A stretch of 64,000 nt of DNA from an uncultured Caulobacteraceae bacterium (GCA_937138625.1 CAKZPF010000004.1:1-64000); one strand, 5' to 3'. Shown: positions 24,850-35,216, counted from the stretch's first letter. The notes: generated by a model not told the origin, from the sequence alone. A program made the numbers and translations.

Positions 24850-25938
24850 CTATTCGTTCCAGCGGTAGTAGATGATGTCGTCGAAATCATCAGCATCCAG
24901 GCCACCGTCAAAGTCCAGGCTGCCCTTGATTTGGCTGTCAATATAGGGGGCGATGCGCACCGTCAGCTCTTGGGCGGTGATATGTCCGGCCTGCAGCTGC
25001 GCCAGGGTTTGGCCCACATCGGGCTGCAACATCACATGCGCCACAGCGTCATCACCGAACGTGTCCTCAAAAATCTCACCTGCTGACGGGGTGTGCACGC
25101 CGGTCCGCGTCGGCATGTTGCTGACATAAGAACTGTCCTTGTCACGAAGGGCGTGGATCATGCCGGTGTCCACCAGCAGCAGGCCCTCATCACCCATCTG
25201 CATGCGCTTAGTGCTCAGCAAGCCTGCCAAACCCTCCTCGCGCTTTTGGTTGGTCAGTTGCCCATTTTGCGGCAAATTGGCCCCAAAAAACAGGATCTCG
25301 GCCCCGTTTAGGCGCGCATCCACGATAGATTGCATGGCATCAGAGACCGCATTGAACTGCTCCCAGCCCAATTTGTGTTGTGGGGGCAGCAATGCCACTT
25401 CGCCAGCGGTCATGACCTTCATTTTCGTCAAGACATCATCACTGACCGCTTGGCCGTTTTGCGCATAATAGGCCTTGATCAGGGCATCGTGGACACGGGC
25501 GGCCAAGGCTGGAACCGCCCTTTCGTTATCAATCGGCAATTGGTTCAGTTGATCCTGCACGCTTTTGAACGCGATGGCAGGGAACTCATAGGCACAGACC
25601 ACCGTTTCCCCATCTTGCACGGCGCGCTCGGCCACATCCGCCACCACCTGTTTGGCGCGGGTGCGGTGCGTTTCGCCAATAAACAGGGTTTTGGTATTCG
25701 TGCCCTCTACATGAGTTTCATAGATATATGCGCCCGCTTCCGAGACACTGGCCGGCGAGACGGTGATATTGTTAGGGTGAACGTACTGGTTACTGCTCGG
25801 GTTCATATCGGGATTTTTGAAAAAGTCCTGTCCGCCAATGCGGCCATCCCCATTGCGGTCCGTCAGCACAAATTTAGGCACAGATTGATCCCCAGTTGCG
25901 GGGTGCACAGGGGTGAGGGTGGGCGTGATGGTGTTCAT
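24850..25938 (-). CDS. EF-hand plus GETH-motif protein, possible TIKI/ChaN/EreA-like fold (362 aa)
   Basis: Not a family I can name. An N-terminal canonical EF-hand loop, DRNGDGRIGGQD (residues 27-38), is followed by a domain with FIGETH (86-91), a helix, CAYEFPA (about 115-121) and later LLLVDTGMIHALRD. A GExxH or GETH start, an acidic strand end and a late hydrophobic-xGxxH match the layout of the TIKI/ChaN/erythromycin-esterase fold, which binds metal or haem or cuts ester or peptide bonds. The C-terminus has a second acidic loop, DFDGGLDADDFDDI. No signal peptide. AGAGGA supports ATG 25938. The fold call is inference. Confidence 0.7.
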   Translation of the reverse strand: MNTITPTLTPVHPATGDQSVPKFVLTDRNGDGRIGGQDFFKNPDMNPSSNQYVHPNNITVSPASVSEAGAYIYETHVEGTNTKTLFIGETHRTRAKQVVADVAERAVQDGETVVCAYEFPAIAFKSVQDQLNQLPIDNERAVPALAARVHDALIKAYYAQNGQAVSDDVLTKMKVMTAGEVALLPPQHKLGWEQFNAVSDAMQSIVDARLNGAEILFFGANLPQNGQLTNQKREEGLAGLLSTKRMQMGDEGLLLVDTGMIHALRDKDSSYVSNMPTRTGVHTPSAGEIFEDTFGDDAVAHVMLQPDVGQTLAQLQAGHITAQELTVRIAPYIDSQIKGSLDFDGGLDADDFDDIIYYRWNE

Positions 25939-25984
25939 TCGTGTGTCCTCTGAATTTATATTTGAATTCATGAATAATAAAATT

Positions 25985-26013
25985 CATATAATTGATATAT
26001 CTACAGTCATCAA
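25985..26013 (-). promoter_or_regulatory. probable promoter of the EF-hand/GETH gene
   Basis: On the minus strand TTGATG (26008-26013), 17 bases, TATATG (25985-25990), in a locally very AT-rich stretch, 47 bases before the ATG. Several short palindromes (such as ATTCATGAAT) lie between it and the gene. Confidence 0.5.
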
Positions 26014-26070
26014 GCGCACCCTGCCCGCTTGCCCCCTTAAAGCAGGCCTATTCCCCTTGAACACAAAAAA

Positions 26071-26091
26071 ACGCCCTGCAAAACAGGGCGT
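26071..26091 (-). terminator. intrinsic terminator of the zeta-subunit gene
   Basis: ACGCCCTG and CAGGGCGT flank CAAAA; on the minus strand seven T follow. It lies 27 bases past the stop. Confidence 0.88.
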
Positions 26092-26117
26092 TTCCTCATT
26101 CATCCTTTGACGTGTGC

Positions 26118-26441
26118 TCAGACGCCGTCTTTCACGTGCTCCAGCGCCACGTGATACAGCTCATCGAGCTTCAAGCGCACATCGGCCTCGGTGATGTCGA
26201 GGTTTTTGTCTTGGATGTCTTTCATGACCTTAGCGATCAGGTCTTGATCGCCAGCCTCTTCAAAGTCTGATTTTACCACTTCCAGGGCATAGGCATCAGC
26301 GGCATCGCCCACCAACTCCATTTGCTCGGCCAGCCATTGGCCCAAATATTTGTTGCGCCTAGCAATGGCCTTGAATTCCAGCTCGTTATCCCGGGCATAT
26401 TTGTTTTCATAGCCCTTTTCGCGTTCGTCAAACGTGCTCAT
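26118..26441 (-). CDS. ATPase inhibitor subunit zeta (DUF1476)
   Basis: A 107-residue helical protein matching the alphaproteobacterial zeta subunit: [20 protein letters not shown] at the N-terminus (the inhibitory segment) followed by a four-helix part ([20 protein letters not shown], and later [17 protein letters not shown]). Zeta inserts into the F1 catalytic core and blocks ATP hydrolysis. ATG 26441 starts the conserved sequence; the frame is open upstream but not conserved. Divergent from purC, as in many alphaproteobacteria. Confidence 0.93.
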   Translation of the reverse strand: MSTFDEREKGYENKYARDNELEFKAIARRNKYLGQWLAEQMELVGDAADAYALEVVKSDFEEAGDQDLIAKVMKDIQDKNLDITEADVRLKLDELYHVALEHVKDGV

Positions 26442-26616
26442 GATTTTGATCCTTTCGGTTTTTATATGCCTTATGCACGAAAAGCGTTGCACCGCAAGCC
26501 TTGATCCCGTAAGGGGAAGAAAAACACTGGGCGTCGGGATCTTCCGGCGACTTTTCATTTGGGGCCTTTGCCCATGTGCATCGCCCCCAAGTTACAGAAC
26601 TCTGCACTGGATCGCG

Positions 26617-27378
26617 ATGAAAAGCCGAAAAAAAATATACGAAGGCAAGGCCAAAATTCTTTATGAAGGGCCTGAGCCGGGCACCTTGATTCAATATTTC
26701 AAGGATGATGCCACGGCCTTTAACAACAAAAAGCATGATGTGCTTGAGGGCAAGGGTGTGATCAACAATCGCATCTCTGAGTTCATTATGACTCATTTGC
26801 ACACCATCGGCATCCAAACGCACTTCATCAAGCGCTTGAACATGCGCGAGCAACTCATTAAATCAGCTGAGATTGTCCCTATCGAGGTTGTGTGCCGTAA
26901 TGTGGCAGCGGGCTCGATTGCGCAACGCCTGGGCTTGCCCGAAGGCCAAGCTCTGCCCCGATCCATCGTCGAGTTCTATTATAAAAACGACGAGCTTGGC
27001 GATCCCATGATCAGCGAAGAGCACATCACCGCCTTCAGCTGGGCGTCTGCGCCCGAACTTGACGAGATGATGGCCATGACCCTGCGCATCAATGACTTCC
27101 TGACGGGCTTGTTCGCGGGCGCCGGCATTCGCCTGGTGGACTTCAAGCTTGAGTACGGTCGCATCTGGGACAATGAGTATTCGCGCCTGATTCTGGCCGA
27201 TGAAATCAGCCCCGACAGCTGTCGTTTGTGGGATGTTGAAAATAACGAAAAGCTCGACAAAGACCGGTTCCGCCGGGATTTAGGCGGTGTGACCGAGGCC
27301 TATTCCGAGGTGGCCCGCCGCTTGGGCATTATGAAGGATATGCCCAAACTCTCAGCCATTGAAGGGGGCCTGAAATGA
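26617..27378 (+). CDS. purC: phosphoribosylaminoimidazole-succinocarboxamide synthase
   Basis: SAICAR synthetase of de novo purine synthesis, 253 residues. Opening [20 protein letters not shown] and [10 protein letters not shown] (ATP-binding), [16 protein letters not shown], and the [13 protein letters not shown] and [14 protein letters not shown] blocks are all present. ATG 26617 starts at the conserved N-terminus. Overlaps purS by four bases, beginning the purC-purS-purQ-purL run. Confidence 0.97.
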   Translation: MKSRKKIYEGKAKILYEGPEPGTLIQYFKDDATAFNNKKHDVLEGKGVINNRISEFIMTHLHTIGIQTHFIKRLNMREQLIKSAEIVPIEVVCRNVAAGSIAQRLGLPEGQALPRSIVEFYYKNDELGDPMISEEHITAFSWASAPELDEMMAMTLRINDFLTGLFAGAGIRLVDFKLEYGRIWDNEYSRLILADEISPDSCRLWDVENNEKLDKDRFRRDLGGVTEAYSEVARRLGIMKDMPKLSAIEGGLK

Positions 27379-27614
27379 AATTTCGAATTGATGTCTCGCT
27401 GAAACCCGGTGTTTTGGATGTGCAGGGCAAAGCCGTTGAAGGCGCGTTGCATGGTCTGGGATTTTCCGATGCCCAGAATGTGCGCATCGGGCGCTTTGTC
27501 ACGCTTGAGGTCGCAGGCGATGACCCCACCCACGCCGAAGCCCAAGTCAAAGACATGTGCGAAAAGCTGTTGGCCAATCCCGTGATCGAAAGCTACCAGA
27601 TCACGCCCTTATAA
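27375..27614 (+). CDS. purS: phosphoribosylformylglycinamidine synthase subunit PurS
   Basis: A 79-residue small subunit that bridges PurL and PurQ. The pattern [20 protein letters not shown] and [11 protein letters not shown] is diagnostic. Starts with an ATGA overlap with purC and is followed 36 bases later by purQ. Confidence 0.96.
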   Translation: MKFRIDVSLKPGVLDVQGKAVEGALHGLGFSDAQNVRIGRFVTLEVAGDDPTHAEAQVKDMCEKLLANPVIESYQITPL

Positions 27615-27650
27615 CTCTGTTCTTGCCTCCGCCCCCCAACGAGGTCACTT

Positions 27651-28316
27651 ATGAAATCTGCAGTCATTGTTTTTCCCGGCTCCAATTGTGATCGCGATGC
27701 GGCTTGGGCGCTGGAGATGATCACCGGTCAAAAGCCAGACATGGTCTGGTACGGTGACAGCGACTTCAAAACCAAGCCGGATATGATCGTGGTGCCCGGC
27801 GGGTTTTCTTATGGTGATTATTTGCGCTCGGGGGCCATGGCCTCGAACGCGCCCATCATGAAGGCCGTCAAAAGCCTGGCTGAGCAAGGCCGGCCTGTGA
27901 TTGGCATTTGCAATGGCTTCCAGATCCTGACGGAGTGTGGCCTGTTGCCCGGTGCCCTGCTGCGCAACCGTGACCAGCTGTTTATTTGTGATGACACCGA
28001 GCTGGTGGTAGAAAACGCCAATACCCCCTTCACCCGTGGATACGACAAGGGCCAGCGCCTGACGGTGCCCATCGCCCATCATGACGGCAATTATTTCGCC
28101 GACGCCGAGACCTTGGATCGTCTGGAAGGCGAAGGCCAAGTGGCATTCCGGTATGTGAACAACCCCAATGGCTCCGCCCGTGATATCGCTGGCGTTACCA
28201 ATGCGAAGGGCAATGTTTTGGGCCTGATGCCCCACCCCGAGCGCGCCAGCGACCCCAAATTGGGCAACACCGATGGCGCGGGCGTGTTCAAAAGCCTGCT
28301 GATGGAAATGGCGTAG
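27651..28316 (+). CDS. purQ: phosphoribosylformylglycinamidine synthase subunit PurQ (glutaminase)
   Basis: Class I glutamine amidotransferase, 221 residues, that feeds ammonia to PurL. Nucleophile Cys is in [17 protein letters not shown] (about residue 86), and the His-x-Glu pair in [10 protein letters not shown] (about 194-196). [18 protein letters not shown] is the family block before it. Start follows CGAGGTCACTT. Part of the pur run. Confidence 0.97.
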   Translation: MKSAVIVFPGSNCDRDAAWALEMITGQKPDMVWYGDSDFKTKPDMIVVPGGFSYGDYLRSGAMASNAPIMKAVKSLAEQGRPVIGICNGFQILTECGLLPGALLRNRDQLFICDDTELVVENANTPFTRGYDKGQRLTVPIAHHDGNYFADAETLDRLEGEGQVAFRYVNNPNGSARDIAGVTNAKGNVLGLMPHPERASDPKLGNTDGAGVFKSLLMEMA

Positions 28317-28412
28317 CCGGCACCGTTCACCCCGCGACTTGATTGCGGGGTACAGTTTGGCCATGTCTATGGCCGTGTATTAAGTCTTTATCGGCTCATA
28401 GACATGAGCCTA

Positions 28413-28444
28413 CCGGATCCCGGATCGGGGTCCGGGATGACCGG
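28413..28444. repeat. hairpin-forming element between purQ and purL
   Basis: TCCCGGA (28418-28424) and TCCGGGA (28431-28437) form a stem that extends outward by CCGG/CCGG, giving a REP-like structure. There is no T-run. It may adjust expression of purL relative to purQ. Only this copy is seen in the window. Confidence 0.5.
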
Positions 28445-28452
28445 AAGATGAG

Positions 28453-30660
28453 ATGACGATGAACGCACCAACAAAACCGATTGAAGAGCTGGCCACCGAG
28501 TTTGGTTTGACCGTTGAAGAACTGGGCACCATTCGCAAACGCCTGAACCGCGAGCCCAATTTGGTGGAGCTCGGGGTGTTTTCGGTGATGTGGTCCGAGC
28601 ATTGTTCCTATAAATCCAGCCGCATTCACCTGGCGAAATTTCCCACTGACAATGAACATGTCATCCAGGGCCCCGGCGAAAACGCGGGCGTGATCGACAT
28701 TGGCGATGGCCAGGCCGCCATTTTTAAAATGGAAAGCCACAACCACCCCAGCTTCATTGAACCCTATCAGGGGGCGGCCACGGGCGTGGGTGGTATTCTG
28801 CGCGATGTCTTCACCATGGGCGCACGGCCTGTGGCGTTGTTGAACGCCTTGCGCTTTGGCGCGCCAGACCACCCAAAGACCAAACGCCTGGTCAAGGGCG
28901 TGGTGGCCGGCATTGGCGGTTATGGCAACTGTGTGGGCGTGCCGACGGTGGCAGGCGAAGTGAACTTTGACCCCGGCTACAATGGCAACATCCTGGTCAA
29001 CGCCATGGCTGTGGGCTTGGCTGATGCTGACAAGATTTTTTACTCCGCGGCCCCAGGCGTGGGTCTGAAGGTGATGTATTTTGGCTCGAAAACCGGGCGA
29101 GATGGCATTCATGGCGCCACCATGGCCTCGGCCGAGTTTGACGATGCCTCCGAAGAAAAACGTCCCACCGTTCAGGTTGGTGACCCCTTCACCGAGAAAC
29201 TGCTGATCGAAGCCACCCTTGAGCTGATGGCCTCGGGCGCTGTTGCCGCCATCCAAGATATGGGGGCCGCAGGCCTGACGTGCTCGAGCGTCGAGATGGC
29301 CGACAAAGGCGATTGCGGCATCGAGATTGATCTAGATCTGGTGCCCCAACGCGAAGACAACATGACGGCCTATGAAATGATGCTCTCCGAAAGCCAGGAA
29401 CGTATGCTGGTGATTCTGAAGCCCGGTATGGAGCAAACGGGCCTTGAGATCATTCAGAAATGGGGCCTGGATGCCGCGGTGATCGGCGAGACAACCGACA
29501 GCAAGCATATGGTGGTGAAGCACCAAGGCGAAGTGGTCTGTGACGTGCCCATCCGCCCCCTCAGTGATGATGCCCCCAAGCTGGATCGCCCGCACACGCC
29601 AACGCCTGTTCGTGAACCTGTGATAGCAGATGAAGTTTCCGGCCCAGCGGATTGGAACAAAAGCCTAATTGAAATCGTCTCGCATCCCAATATGGCCTCG
29701 AAACGGTGGGTTTGGACCCAATATGATCGTTCGGTGATGAACGACACCATCACCACCGCGGGCAATGCGGGCCTGGTGCGGGTGCATGGCACTGACAAGG
29801 CCTTGGCCATGACATCGGATTGTACGCCGCGCTATTGCGTCGCCGCCCCCTATGAAGGCGGCAAGCAGGTGGTGGCCGAGGCCTGGCGCAATCTGACGGC
29901 CGTTGGGGCCACCCCCATCGCCATCACCGACAATTTGAACTTCGGCAACCCGGAACGTCCGGACGTCATGGGCCAGTTTGTCGGCTGTATCGAAGGCATG
30001 GCCGAAGCCTGCAAGGCACTGAACTTCCCTGTGATTTCCGGTAATGTCTCATTGTACAACGAAACCAATGGCGTCGGCATCCCCCCCACCCCTGTGGTTG
30101 GCGGCGTGGGTGTGTTGGCCAATCTTGAAGACCGGGCCAGCGTGCAGGGCCTGCGCGGCGGTGACGTTTTGATGGTGATCGGCGAAACCCACGGCCATCT
30201 GGGTGCCTCCCTTTATCTGCAAATTCAAAAGGGACAGACCTTTGCCACCGTCGAGGGCGCACCGCCACCGGTGGACCTGACGGTTGAAAAACGCAACGGC
30301 GACTTTGTGCGCCAGCTGATCGCCGAGGGCCACACCCGCACCGTTACCGACCTGTCGGATGGTGGCTTGGCGGCAGCGGCTTGTGATCTCGCACTGGCCA
30401 ATGATGTGGGCCTGCGCCTGGCACCTGCCCCCATCGCGGCCCATGGTTGGCTCTATGGCGAGGACCAAGGCCGCTATCTGCTGGCTTTGCGCCCCGACGC
30501 GGCCCAAGCCGTGCTGGCCCTGGCCACCGAGGCCGGTGTGCCCGCCGAGATCGTGGGCGAGGCGGGCGGCGACCGTCTGACGGCCGCAGGTGCCTTTGAT
30601 CTGCCGCTGGCTGAGGTCAAAGCCGCATATGAAAATTGGATGCCAGAATATATGAAATAG
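28453..30660 (+). CDS. purL: phosphoribosylformylglycinamidine synthase subunit PurL
   Basis: The 735-residue small-type PurL that works with PurS and PurQ to convert FGAR to FGAM. Two AIRS-like halves are present: [10 protein letters not shown] and [20 protein letters not shown] at the first ATP site, [16 protein letters not shown], and in the second half [19 protein letters not shown] second ATG two codons in is an equally possible start. About 135 bases of non-coding DNA with a hairpin precede it. Confidence 0.97.
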   Translation: MTMNAPTKPIEELATEFGLTVEELGTIRKRLNREPNLVELGVFSVMWSEHCSYKSSRIHLAKFPTDNEHVIQGPGENAGVIDIGDGQAAIFKMESHNHPSFIEPYQGAATGVGGILRDVFTMGARPVALLNALRFGAPDHPKTKRLVKGVVAGIGGYGNCVGVPTVAGEVNFDPGYNGNILVNAMAVGLADADKIFYSAAPGVGLKVMYFGSKTGRDGIHGATMASAEFDDASEEKRPTVQVGDPFTEKLLIEATLELMASGAVAAIQDMGAAGLTCSSVEMADKGDCGIEIDLDLVPQREDNMTAYEMMLSESQERMLVILKPGMEQTGLEIIQKWGLDAAVIGETTDSKHMVVKHQGEVVCDVPIRPLSDDAPKLDRPHTPTPVREPVIADEVSGPADWNKSLIEIVSHPNMASKRWVWTQYDRSVMNDTITTAGNAGLVRVHGTDKALAMTSDCTPRYCVAAPYEGGKQVVAEAWRNLTAVGATPIAITDNLNFGNPERPDVMGQFVGCIEGMAEACKALNFPVISGNVSLYNETNGVGIPPTPVVGGVGVLANLEDRASVQGLRGGDVLMVIGETHGHLGASLYLQIQKGQTFATVEGAPPPVDLTVEKRNGDFVRQLIAEGHTRTVTDLSDGGLAAAACDLALANDVGLRLAPAPIAAHGWLYGEDQGRYLLALRPDAAQAVLALATEAGVPAEIVGEAGGDRLTAAGAFDLPLAEVKAAYENWMPEYMK

Positions 30661-30782
30661 CTCCGCCCCCTTAGGGAGAAGGTTAAGATGAGGCCAACTG
30701 AGCACTCCGGTTCATACGCCCTCATTCCCCAAAAAATTCCCATCCCTGCAACTCGGGACAAAACCCAACAGGAGACACCCCC

Positions 30783-31013
30783 ATGCCCATGCGCGCTGAA
30801 GACATCGAAAGCCTGATCAAAACCGCCCTGCCCGACGCCACCGTTGAGCTGATCGATCTGGCCGGTGATGGCGACCACTATAAGGCCCGTGTGGTCAGCA
30901 CCGCCTTTGCTGGCAAAAACCGGATCCAGCAACATCAAATGGTCTATGCGGCGCTGCAGGGTAAAATGGGCGGCGAACTGCACGCCTTGGCCCTGGAAAC
31001 GGCGGCCCCCTAG
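30783..31013 (+). CDS. BolA family protein
   Basis: A 76-residue BolA-like protein: IESLIKTALPDATVELIDL, then GDHYKARVVSTAF and NRIQQHQMVYAALQGKMGGE, with the conserved His in HQMVY. BolA proteins partner CGFS monothiol glutaredoxins in iron-sulfur cluster delivery, and a grxD lies 1.2 kb downstream on the same strand, the common alphaproteobacterial purL-bolA-grxD neighbourhood interrupted here by an aldo/keto reductase and a repeat array. Confidence 0.94.
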   Translation: MPMRAEDIESLIKTALPDATVELIDLAGDGDHYKARVVSTAFAGKNRIQQHQMVYAALQGKMGGELHALALETAAP

Positions 31014-31078
31014 GCCGTGATCCCGGCCCAGACCCAACATTAGACCTTCGGTAAGGGATTTGGCCCTATGATCGGGCC

Positions 31079-31987
31079 ATGAGAACACGACCCTTTGGCA
31101 AAACCGGTTTGAACGTGTCGGCAGTGGGCTTTGGCGTTTCCGGCGCTTTGGCGACACCTTTGGTCAGCAACAGTGATGTCACGCGCCTGGTGCATGCGGC
31201 TGTTGATATGGGCATCAACCTGTTTGACACCGGACCGTCCTATGGCGATGGCACTGCCGAGGAACGCCTGGGCGCGGCTCTCGAAGGTGTCAATCGCAAC
31301 AAATACATACTCTCCACCAAGGTTGGGACCTTTGTTGGTCGTCTGGGGCGATTGCAAAAGGATTTCAGCGCCAAGGCCATTGAAGACTCTGTGCATCAAA
31401 GCCTACGTCGCCTGAAAGCTGAACATATTGATGTTGTGTTTCTGCATGGGCCGGATGCCATTTACGACGAGACCTATCGGGCGCTGCAAGATTTGAAGAT
31501 CAGTGGTAAGGTTGGGTTTGTCGGCGTGTGCGGCAACGGAGCTGAACTGGATGAGCCCATTCGCAATGGCCAGTTCGATGCCATGATGATGCCGTTTCAC
31601 ATGCTCTCAGAACGGCCGCACCGCAGCCGCATCCAAGAGGCCTCAGTGCGGGATTTGGGCATTTTGGGCTTTCAGAGTTTGGCCCCGCTGGGCGAACTGG
31701 AAGAGCCTAAGCCCGTCAGCAAGCTGAGCGATCTGTTTTACAAGGCCAAGGCCTGGCTGAAACCGCCGGAGCCTTTGAAGCGCAAAGGACCGCTAGACTT
31801 TCTGGAAAAGCATGCCGGCTGGACACCCGCGCAATTGTGTTTGGGCTATGCGCTGTCGGAACCGGGGCTGTCTTCGGTGCTGGTGAACACCACGCGCCTG
31901 GAACACTTGAAAGACTGCGCCGCTGTTGTCGACCGCGACTTGCCCCAGAACCTGGGGGCGCAAGTGGAAATGGCTAGGTTTTCGTAG
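31079..31987 (+). CDS. aldo/keto reductase
   Basis: A 302-residue (beta/alpha)8 NADPH oxidoreductase. RPFGKTGLNVSAVGFG opens the barrel; the catalytic tetrad appears as D and Y in INLFDTGPSYGDG, K in LSTKVG and H in VVFLHGPD. The C-terminal LCLGYALSEPGLSSVLVN is the cofactor-side block. Substrate unknown. The last codons (VEMARFS and the stop) lie inside the first unit of a 55-bp repeat array, so the C-terminus may have been altered by it. It separates bolA from grxD. Confidence 0.92.
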   Translation: MRTRPFGKTGLNVSAVGFGVSGALATPLVSNSDVTRLVHAAVDMGINLFDTGPSYGDGTAEERLGAALEGVNRNKYILSTKVGTFVGRLGRLQKDFSAKAIEDSVHQSLRRLKAEHIDVVFLHGPDAIYDETYRALQDLKISGKVGFVGVCGNGAELDEPIRNGQFDAMMMPFHMLSERPHRSRIQEASVRDLGILGFQSLAPLGELEEPKPVSKLSDLFYKAKAWLKPPEPLKRKGPLDFLEKHAGWTPAQLCLGYALSEPGLSSVLVNTTRLEHLKDCAAVVDRDLPQNLGAQVEMARFS

Positions 31988-32155
31988 AAAACCGGCCAGG
32001 CATTTCCACAAAGATATAGACCGAAATGGCTAGGTTTTCGCGAGAACAGGCCAGGCATTTCCACAATAATATAGACCGAAATGGCTAGGTTTTCGCGAGA
32101 ACAGGCCAGGCATGTCCACAGAGAAATAAACCGAAATGGCTGGATCTCGTAAAAC
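31967..32155. repeat. tandem array of 55-56-bp hairpin-forming units (three full, one partial)
   Basis: Units begin with GAAATGGCTAGGTTTTCG at 31967, 32023 and 32078, with a diverged fourth at 32133. Each contains a near-palindromic core (GTTTTCGCGAGAAC) flanked by GGCTAGG and CCAGGC, so a unit can fold into a hairpin, and ends CCACAxxxATATAGACC. Units two and three are nearly identical, unit one has small indels. The first unit overlaps the 3' end of the aldo/keto reductase. There are no unique spacers, so it is not CRISPR. Confidence 0.88.
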
Positions 32156-32243
32156 GTGCTCGGCCCATAGACCGTAACCTTTGGCATAACCCTTGACCCG
32201 GCCCCTTGGTCTCCTTACCTGTTGGGAAACAGAAAGGGTTGCC

Positions 32244-32570
32244 ATGTCTGATATTCACCAAACCATCGAAGACACCATCAAAACCAACGCCGTTGTGCTG
32301 TTCATGAAGGGCACCGCCCAACAGCCCCAATGCGGGTTCTCGGCGACTGTGGTGCGGATTTTGTATCACCTGGGCGTCGAGTTTAAAGACGTCAATGTCT
32401 TACAAAACCAAGAGTATCGCGAAGGCATCAAGACCTACAGCAGTTGGCCGACCATTCCCCAATTGTACATCAAGGGCGAATTTGTCGGCGGCTGCGACAT
32501 CGTGCGGGAAATGTTTGAATCCGGCGAGCTTAGATCTCTGTTTGAGGAACAAGATCTGATTTCGGCCTAG
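32244..32570 (+). CDS. grxD: monothiol glutaredoxin (CGFS type)
   Basis: A 108-residue Grx4/GrxD: NAVVLFMKGTAQQPQCGFSA with the CGFS active site at about 31-34, WPTIPQLYIKGEFVGGCDI for glutathione binding. These proteins carry [2Fe-2S] clusters with BolA partners. ATG 32244 has AAAGGG just before it. The last 41 bases overlap the 3' end of the convergent acyltransferase gene. Confidence 0.96.
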   Translation: MSDIHQTIEDTIKTNAVVLFMKGTAQQPQCGFSATVVRILYHLGVEFKDVNVLQNQEYREGIKTYSSWPTIPQLYIKGEFVGGCDIVREMFESGELRSLFEEQDLISA

Positions 32571-33639
32571 CCATCCGATAGCGCTGCCACAGCTGATCAA
32601 TCGCTTGGGCCGCCGGGATCTGCACCCCTTGCCGGAGACCGATGCCCACCACAATGGCCGCCACCATGACAAAGGCGGCATGACCATAGATCAGCCCCAC
32701 TGGCAGGGTCACGTGTTGGGCGCTGCCCACCAGGGCCGTATAGCTGAGGTCCGCAATCAATGGTGCGCACAGAAAAATCCCATAGGCCGAATGTCCCAGC
32801 GTTTGCAGGCCTGGTCGCTGCAACCAGTTGGCGTGCCGATCGCGGCTCAGGTCTGCCGCCCAGACCACCCAACCACTGGCGGCCACCAGCATCAGCCACC
32901 CAGGCGCGCCCAGGGCCACAGCCACAGCCAGGCCTGTCGCGCCCCAGGCCATGCTGAAGCGACCCAGAGCTCCCAAGGGCACATCGCGCCAAACCCGGTA
33001 CAGCAGAATGCCCAGCATGAAACAAGGCACCAGCCGCAGCAGGCCATAGCCCACCAGGTGTAAATTCTGAAAGCCCGTGGGCGCGATCATCGCCCCCACC
33101 AGGCCCATGACCAACACCGCCACACCTGTGAAGACCGCCAAGCGGCGCTTGGGCTGACGCATCAACAAAAACGGAAACAAGGCCAGGCAAACCGCATAGC
33201 CACTGACCACCCAGCCCACCGGCGTGAAGCTGTGTTCGGCTCCCGTCCAGCTGGCCATCAAAAACGCCTGGTTCAAAAAGCCTTCGGCAGTGTTGGCCGC
33301 GGCGCCCGACCAGGCGGGGATTACTCCCACCAACAGCCCATAGACCAACAGCACCGCCATATGCAGCGGCCAGACCCGGGCCAGACGACGGAGCCAAAAC
33401 CCCTTCAGCTCAAACCCACCCTTTTGAAGGGCATCACCATACCGATGGGTCAGCACGAAGCCGGCCACGATAAACAGCACCTCGATGCCAAATCCCCCAA
33501 GCGCCAAATGATGTGCGAAGACCTGCGCCCCCAAGGGGGTGTTCAGAAAGCTGGCCACGATCACGGCCAAGACGGCAATGCCCTGTATCCCCCGCAAGGC
33601 AGGCAGATCATCGGCATAGGGAGCACTGTGCGTTTTCAT
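32530..33639 (-). CDS. acyltransferase 3 family membrane protein
   Basis: A 369-residue integral membrane protein with about ten hydrophobic segments. The family opening ALRGIQGIAVLAVIVASFLN and GIEVLFIVAGFVLTHRYGD, then GFWLRRLARVWPLH with the conserved Arg residues, are present. Members transfer acetyl or other acyl groups to sugars of exopolysaccharide, LPS or peptidoglycan. The usual catalytic His in the first segment is not evident, so activity is uncertain. ATG 33639 is preferred to a TTG eight codons earlier. The 3' end overlaps grxD by 41 bases. Confidence 0.88.
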   Translation of the reverse strand: MKTHSAPYADDLPALRGIQGIAVLAVIVASFLNTPLGAQVFAHHLALGGFGIEVLFIVAGFVLTHRYGDALQKGGFELKGFWLRRLARVWPLHMAVLLVYGLLVGVIPAWSGAAANTAEGFLNQAFLMASWTGAEHSFTPVGWVVSGYAVCLALFPFLLMRQPKRRLAVFTGVAVLVMGLVGAMIAPTGFQNLHLVGYGLLRLVPCFMLGILLYRVWRDVPLGALGRFSMAWGATGLAVAVALGAPGWLMLVAASGWVVWAADLSRDRHANWLQRPGLQTLGHSAYGIFLCAPLIADLSYTALVGSAQHVTLPVGLIYGHAAFVMVAAIVVGIGLRQGVQIPAAQAIDQLWQRYRMARPKSDLVPQTEI

Positions 33640-33784
33640 GCGAGGAAAGATACAGAAAAACAATTGACTAAGACTTATCGACCATCAAGATCTGTTAACC
33701 ATACCTCCGTCCCACACCGGAGACCTTAACCCCCGGCGTGCGCAAATGCTTGTCGGCCCCGTCCAGATCCGCTATGGCCCCCAC

Positions 33785-35131
33785 ATGACCGATACCGACA
33801 TCAAAGCCACCCGGCCCACCGATCGCGCCCCCAAGGTGGGCATAGTCAGCCTGGGCTGCCCCAAAGCGTTGGTGGACAGCGAGCGCATCATTTCCCATTT
33901 GCGCGCCGAGGGCTATGAGCTGTCGGGCGACTACGCCGATGCGGATTTGGTGCTGGTGAACACCTGCGGCTTTCTGGACAGTGCGCGGGATGAAAGCCTA
34001 GAGGCCATTGGCGAAGCCATGGCAGAAAACGGCAAGGTGATTGTGACCGGTTGCCTGGGCGCCGAGCCCGACGTGATCATGAAACAACACCCCGGCGTGT
34101 TGGCCGTCACCGGCCCCCACCAATACGAACAGGTGATGGAGGCAGTGCACGCCCATCTGCCCCCGCAGCACGAGCCCTTTATGGACCTGGTGCCGCCCGA
34201 GGGCCTGCGCCTGACGCCCCGGCATTATGCCTATTTGAAAATTTCCGAGGGCTGCAACAACCGCTGCAGCTTTTGCATCATTCCCCATTTGCGTGGGGAT
34301 TTGGTCTCGCGCCCCCTGGCCCATGTCATGCACGAGGCCGAGCGCCTGGTGAACGCCGGCGTCAAGGAGTTGCTGGTCATCAGCCAAGACACCTCGGCCT
34401 ATGGTGTGGATCTGAAATATGCCGAAAGTCAGTGGAAAGATCGCAGCTGGCGCACCAAGTTTTACGACTTGTGCAGTGCTTTGGGCGAATTGGACGCTTG
34501 GGTGCGGCTGCATTATGTCTATCCCTATCCCCATGTCGATGAGGTCATCCCCTTGATGGCCGAGGGTAAAATTTTGCCCTACCTCGATATCCCCTTCCAA
34601 CACGCCAGTCCCAAGGTTTTGAAGGCCATGCGCCGCCCCGGCAATCAGGTCGAATTGACCGAACGCATCGCCAAATGGCGCGAGATCTGCCCGGATCTCG
34701 CCATTCGCTCGACCTTTATCGTGGGCTTTCCTGGCGAGACCGAAGAGGACTTCGAGATGCTGCTGGATTGGTTGCAAGAGGCCAAAATCGACCGCGCCGG
34801 CTGCTTTCGTTATGAAGATGTGGCCGGGGCCCCCAGCCATGACCTGCCTGATCATGTCCCCGAGGAGGTCAAGGACGAGCGTTGGCATCGCTTTATGCAA
34901 ACCCAGACCCAGCTGATGCAAACGCGCGGCGAGACCCTGGTGGGCCGGACCTTACCCGTGATCATCGACGAGGTGTCTGATGGCGGCGTTATTGGCCGCA
35001 CCCAAGCCGACGCGCCGGAGGTGGACGGCCTGGTGGTGCTGCCCGCCGACACCCCCACCCGCCCGGGCGAGATAATCACGGCCCGTGTGCTGTCGGCTGA
35101 GGGCAGTGACCTGGTGGCCGAAGCGCTGTAG
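33785..35131 (+). CDS. rimO: ribosomal protein S12 methylthiotransferase RimO
   Basis: Radical-SAM enzyme adding a methylthio group to Asp88 of S12. 448 residues in the family order: N-terminal UPF0004 domain with three cluster cysteines ([29 protein letters not shown]), the radical-SAM motif [15 protein letters not shown], and a C-terminal TRAM domain (about 385-448). ATG 33785 begins near the conserved region and an earlier in-frame ATG (33746) would add 13 residues. Single-gene unit. Confidence 0.96.
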   Translation: MTDTDIKATRPTDRAPKVGIVSLGCPKALVDSERIISHLRAEGYELSGDYADADLVLVNTCGFLDSARDESLEAIGEAMAENGKVIVTGCLGAEPDVIMKQHPGVLAVTGPHQYEQVMEAVHAHLPPQHEPFMDLVPPEGLRLTPRHYAYLKISEGCNNRCSFCIIPHLRGDLVSRPLAHVMHEAERLVNAGVKELLVISQDTSAYGVDLKYAESQWKDRSWRTKFYDLCSALGELDAWVRLHYVYPYPHVDEVIPLMAEGKILPYLDIPFQHASPKVLKAMRRPGNQVELTERIAKWREICPDLAIRSTFIVGFPGETEEDFEMLLDWLQEAKIDRAGCFRYEDVAGAPSHDLPDHVPEEVKDERWHRFMQTQTQLMQTRGETLVGRTLPVIIDEVSDGGVIGRTQADAPEVDGLVVLPADTPTRPGEIITARVLSAEGSDLVAEAL

Positions 35132-35216
35132 CCGACGCTCTTCTGTACCCTGTGGGCCCGGTCTTTCCCCCTTGGTGGGCCAAAGGTTGCGCATCAGGAC
35201 AGTGTGCCTATTGAGC

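Noticed and set aside
28413..28444. Terminator between purQ and purL
   Set aside because: The hairpin has no T-run and purL has no obvious promoter of its own, so it is more likely a REP-like or mRNA-processing element.
28396..29256. 286-codon open frame opposite purL
   Set aside because: Antisense to a highly conserved purL region, no start signals.
31967..32155. CRISPR array
   Set aside because: The repeats are contiguous 55-56-bp units with no unique spacers and there are no cas genes.
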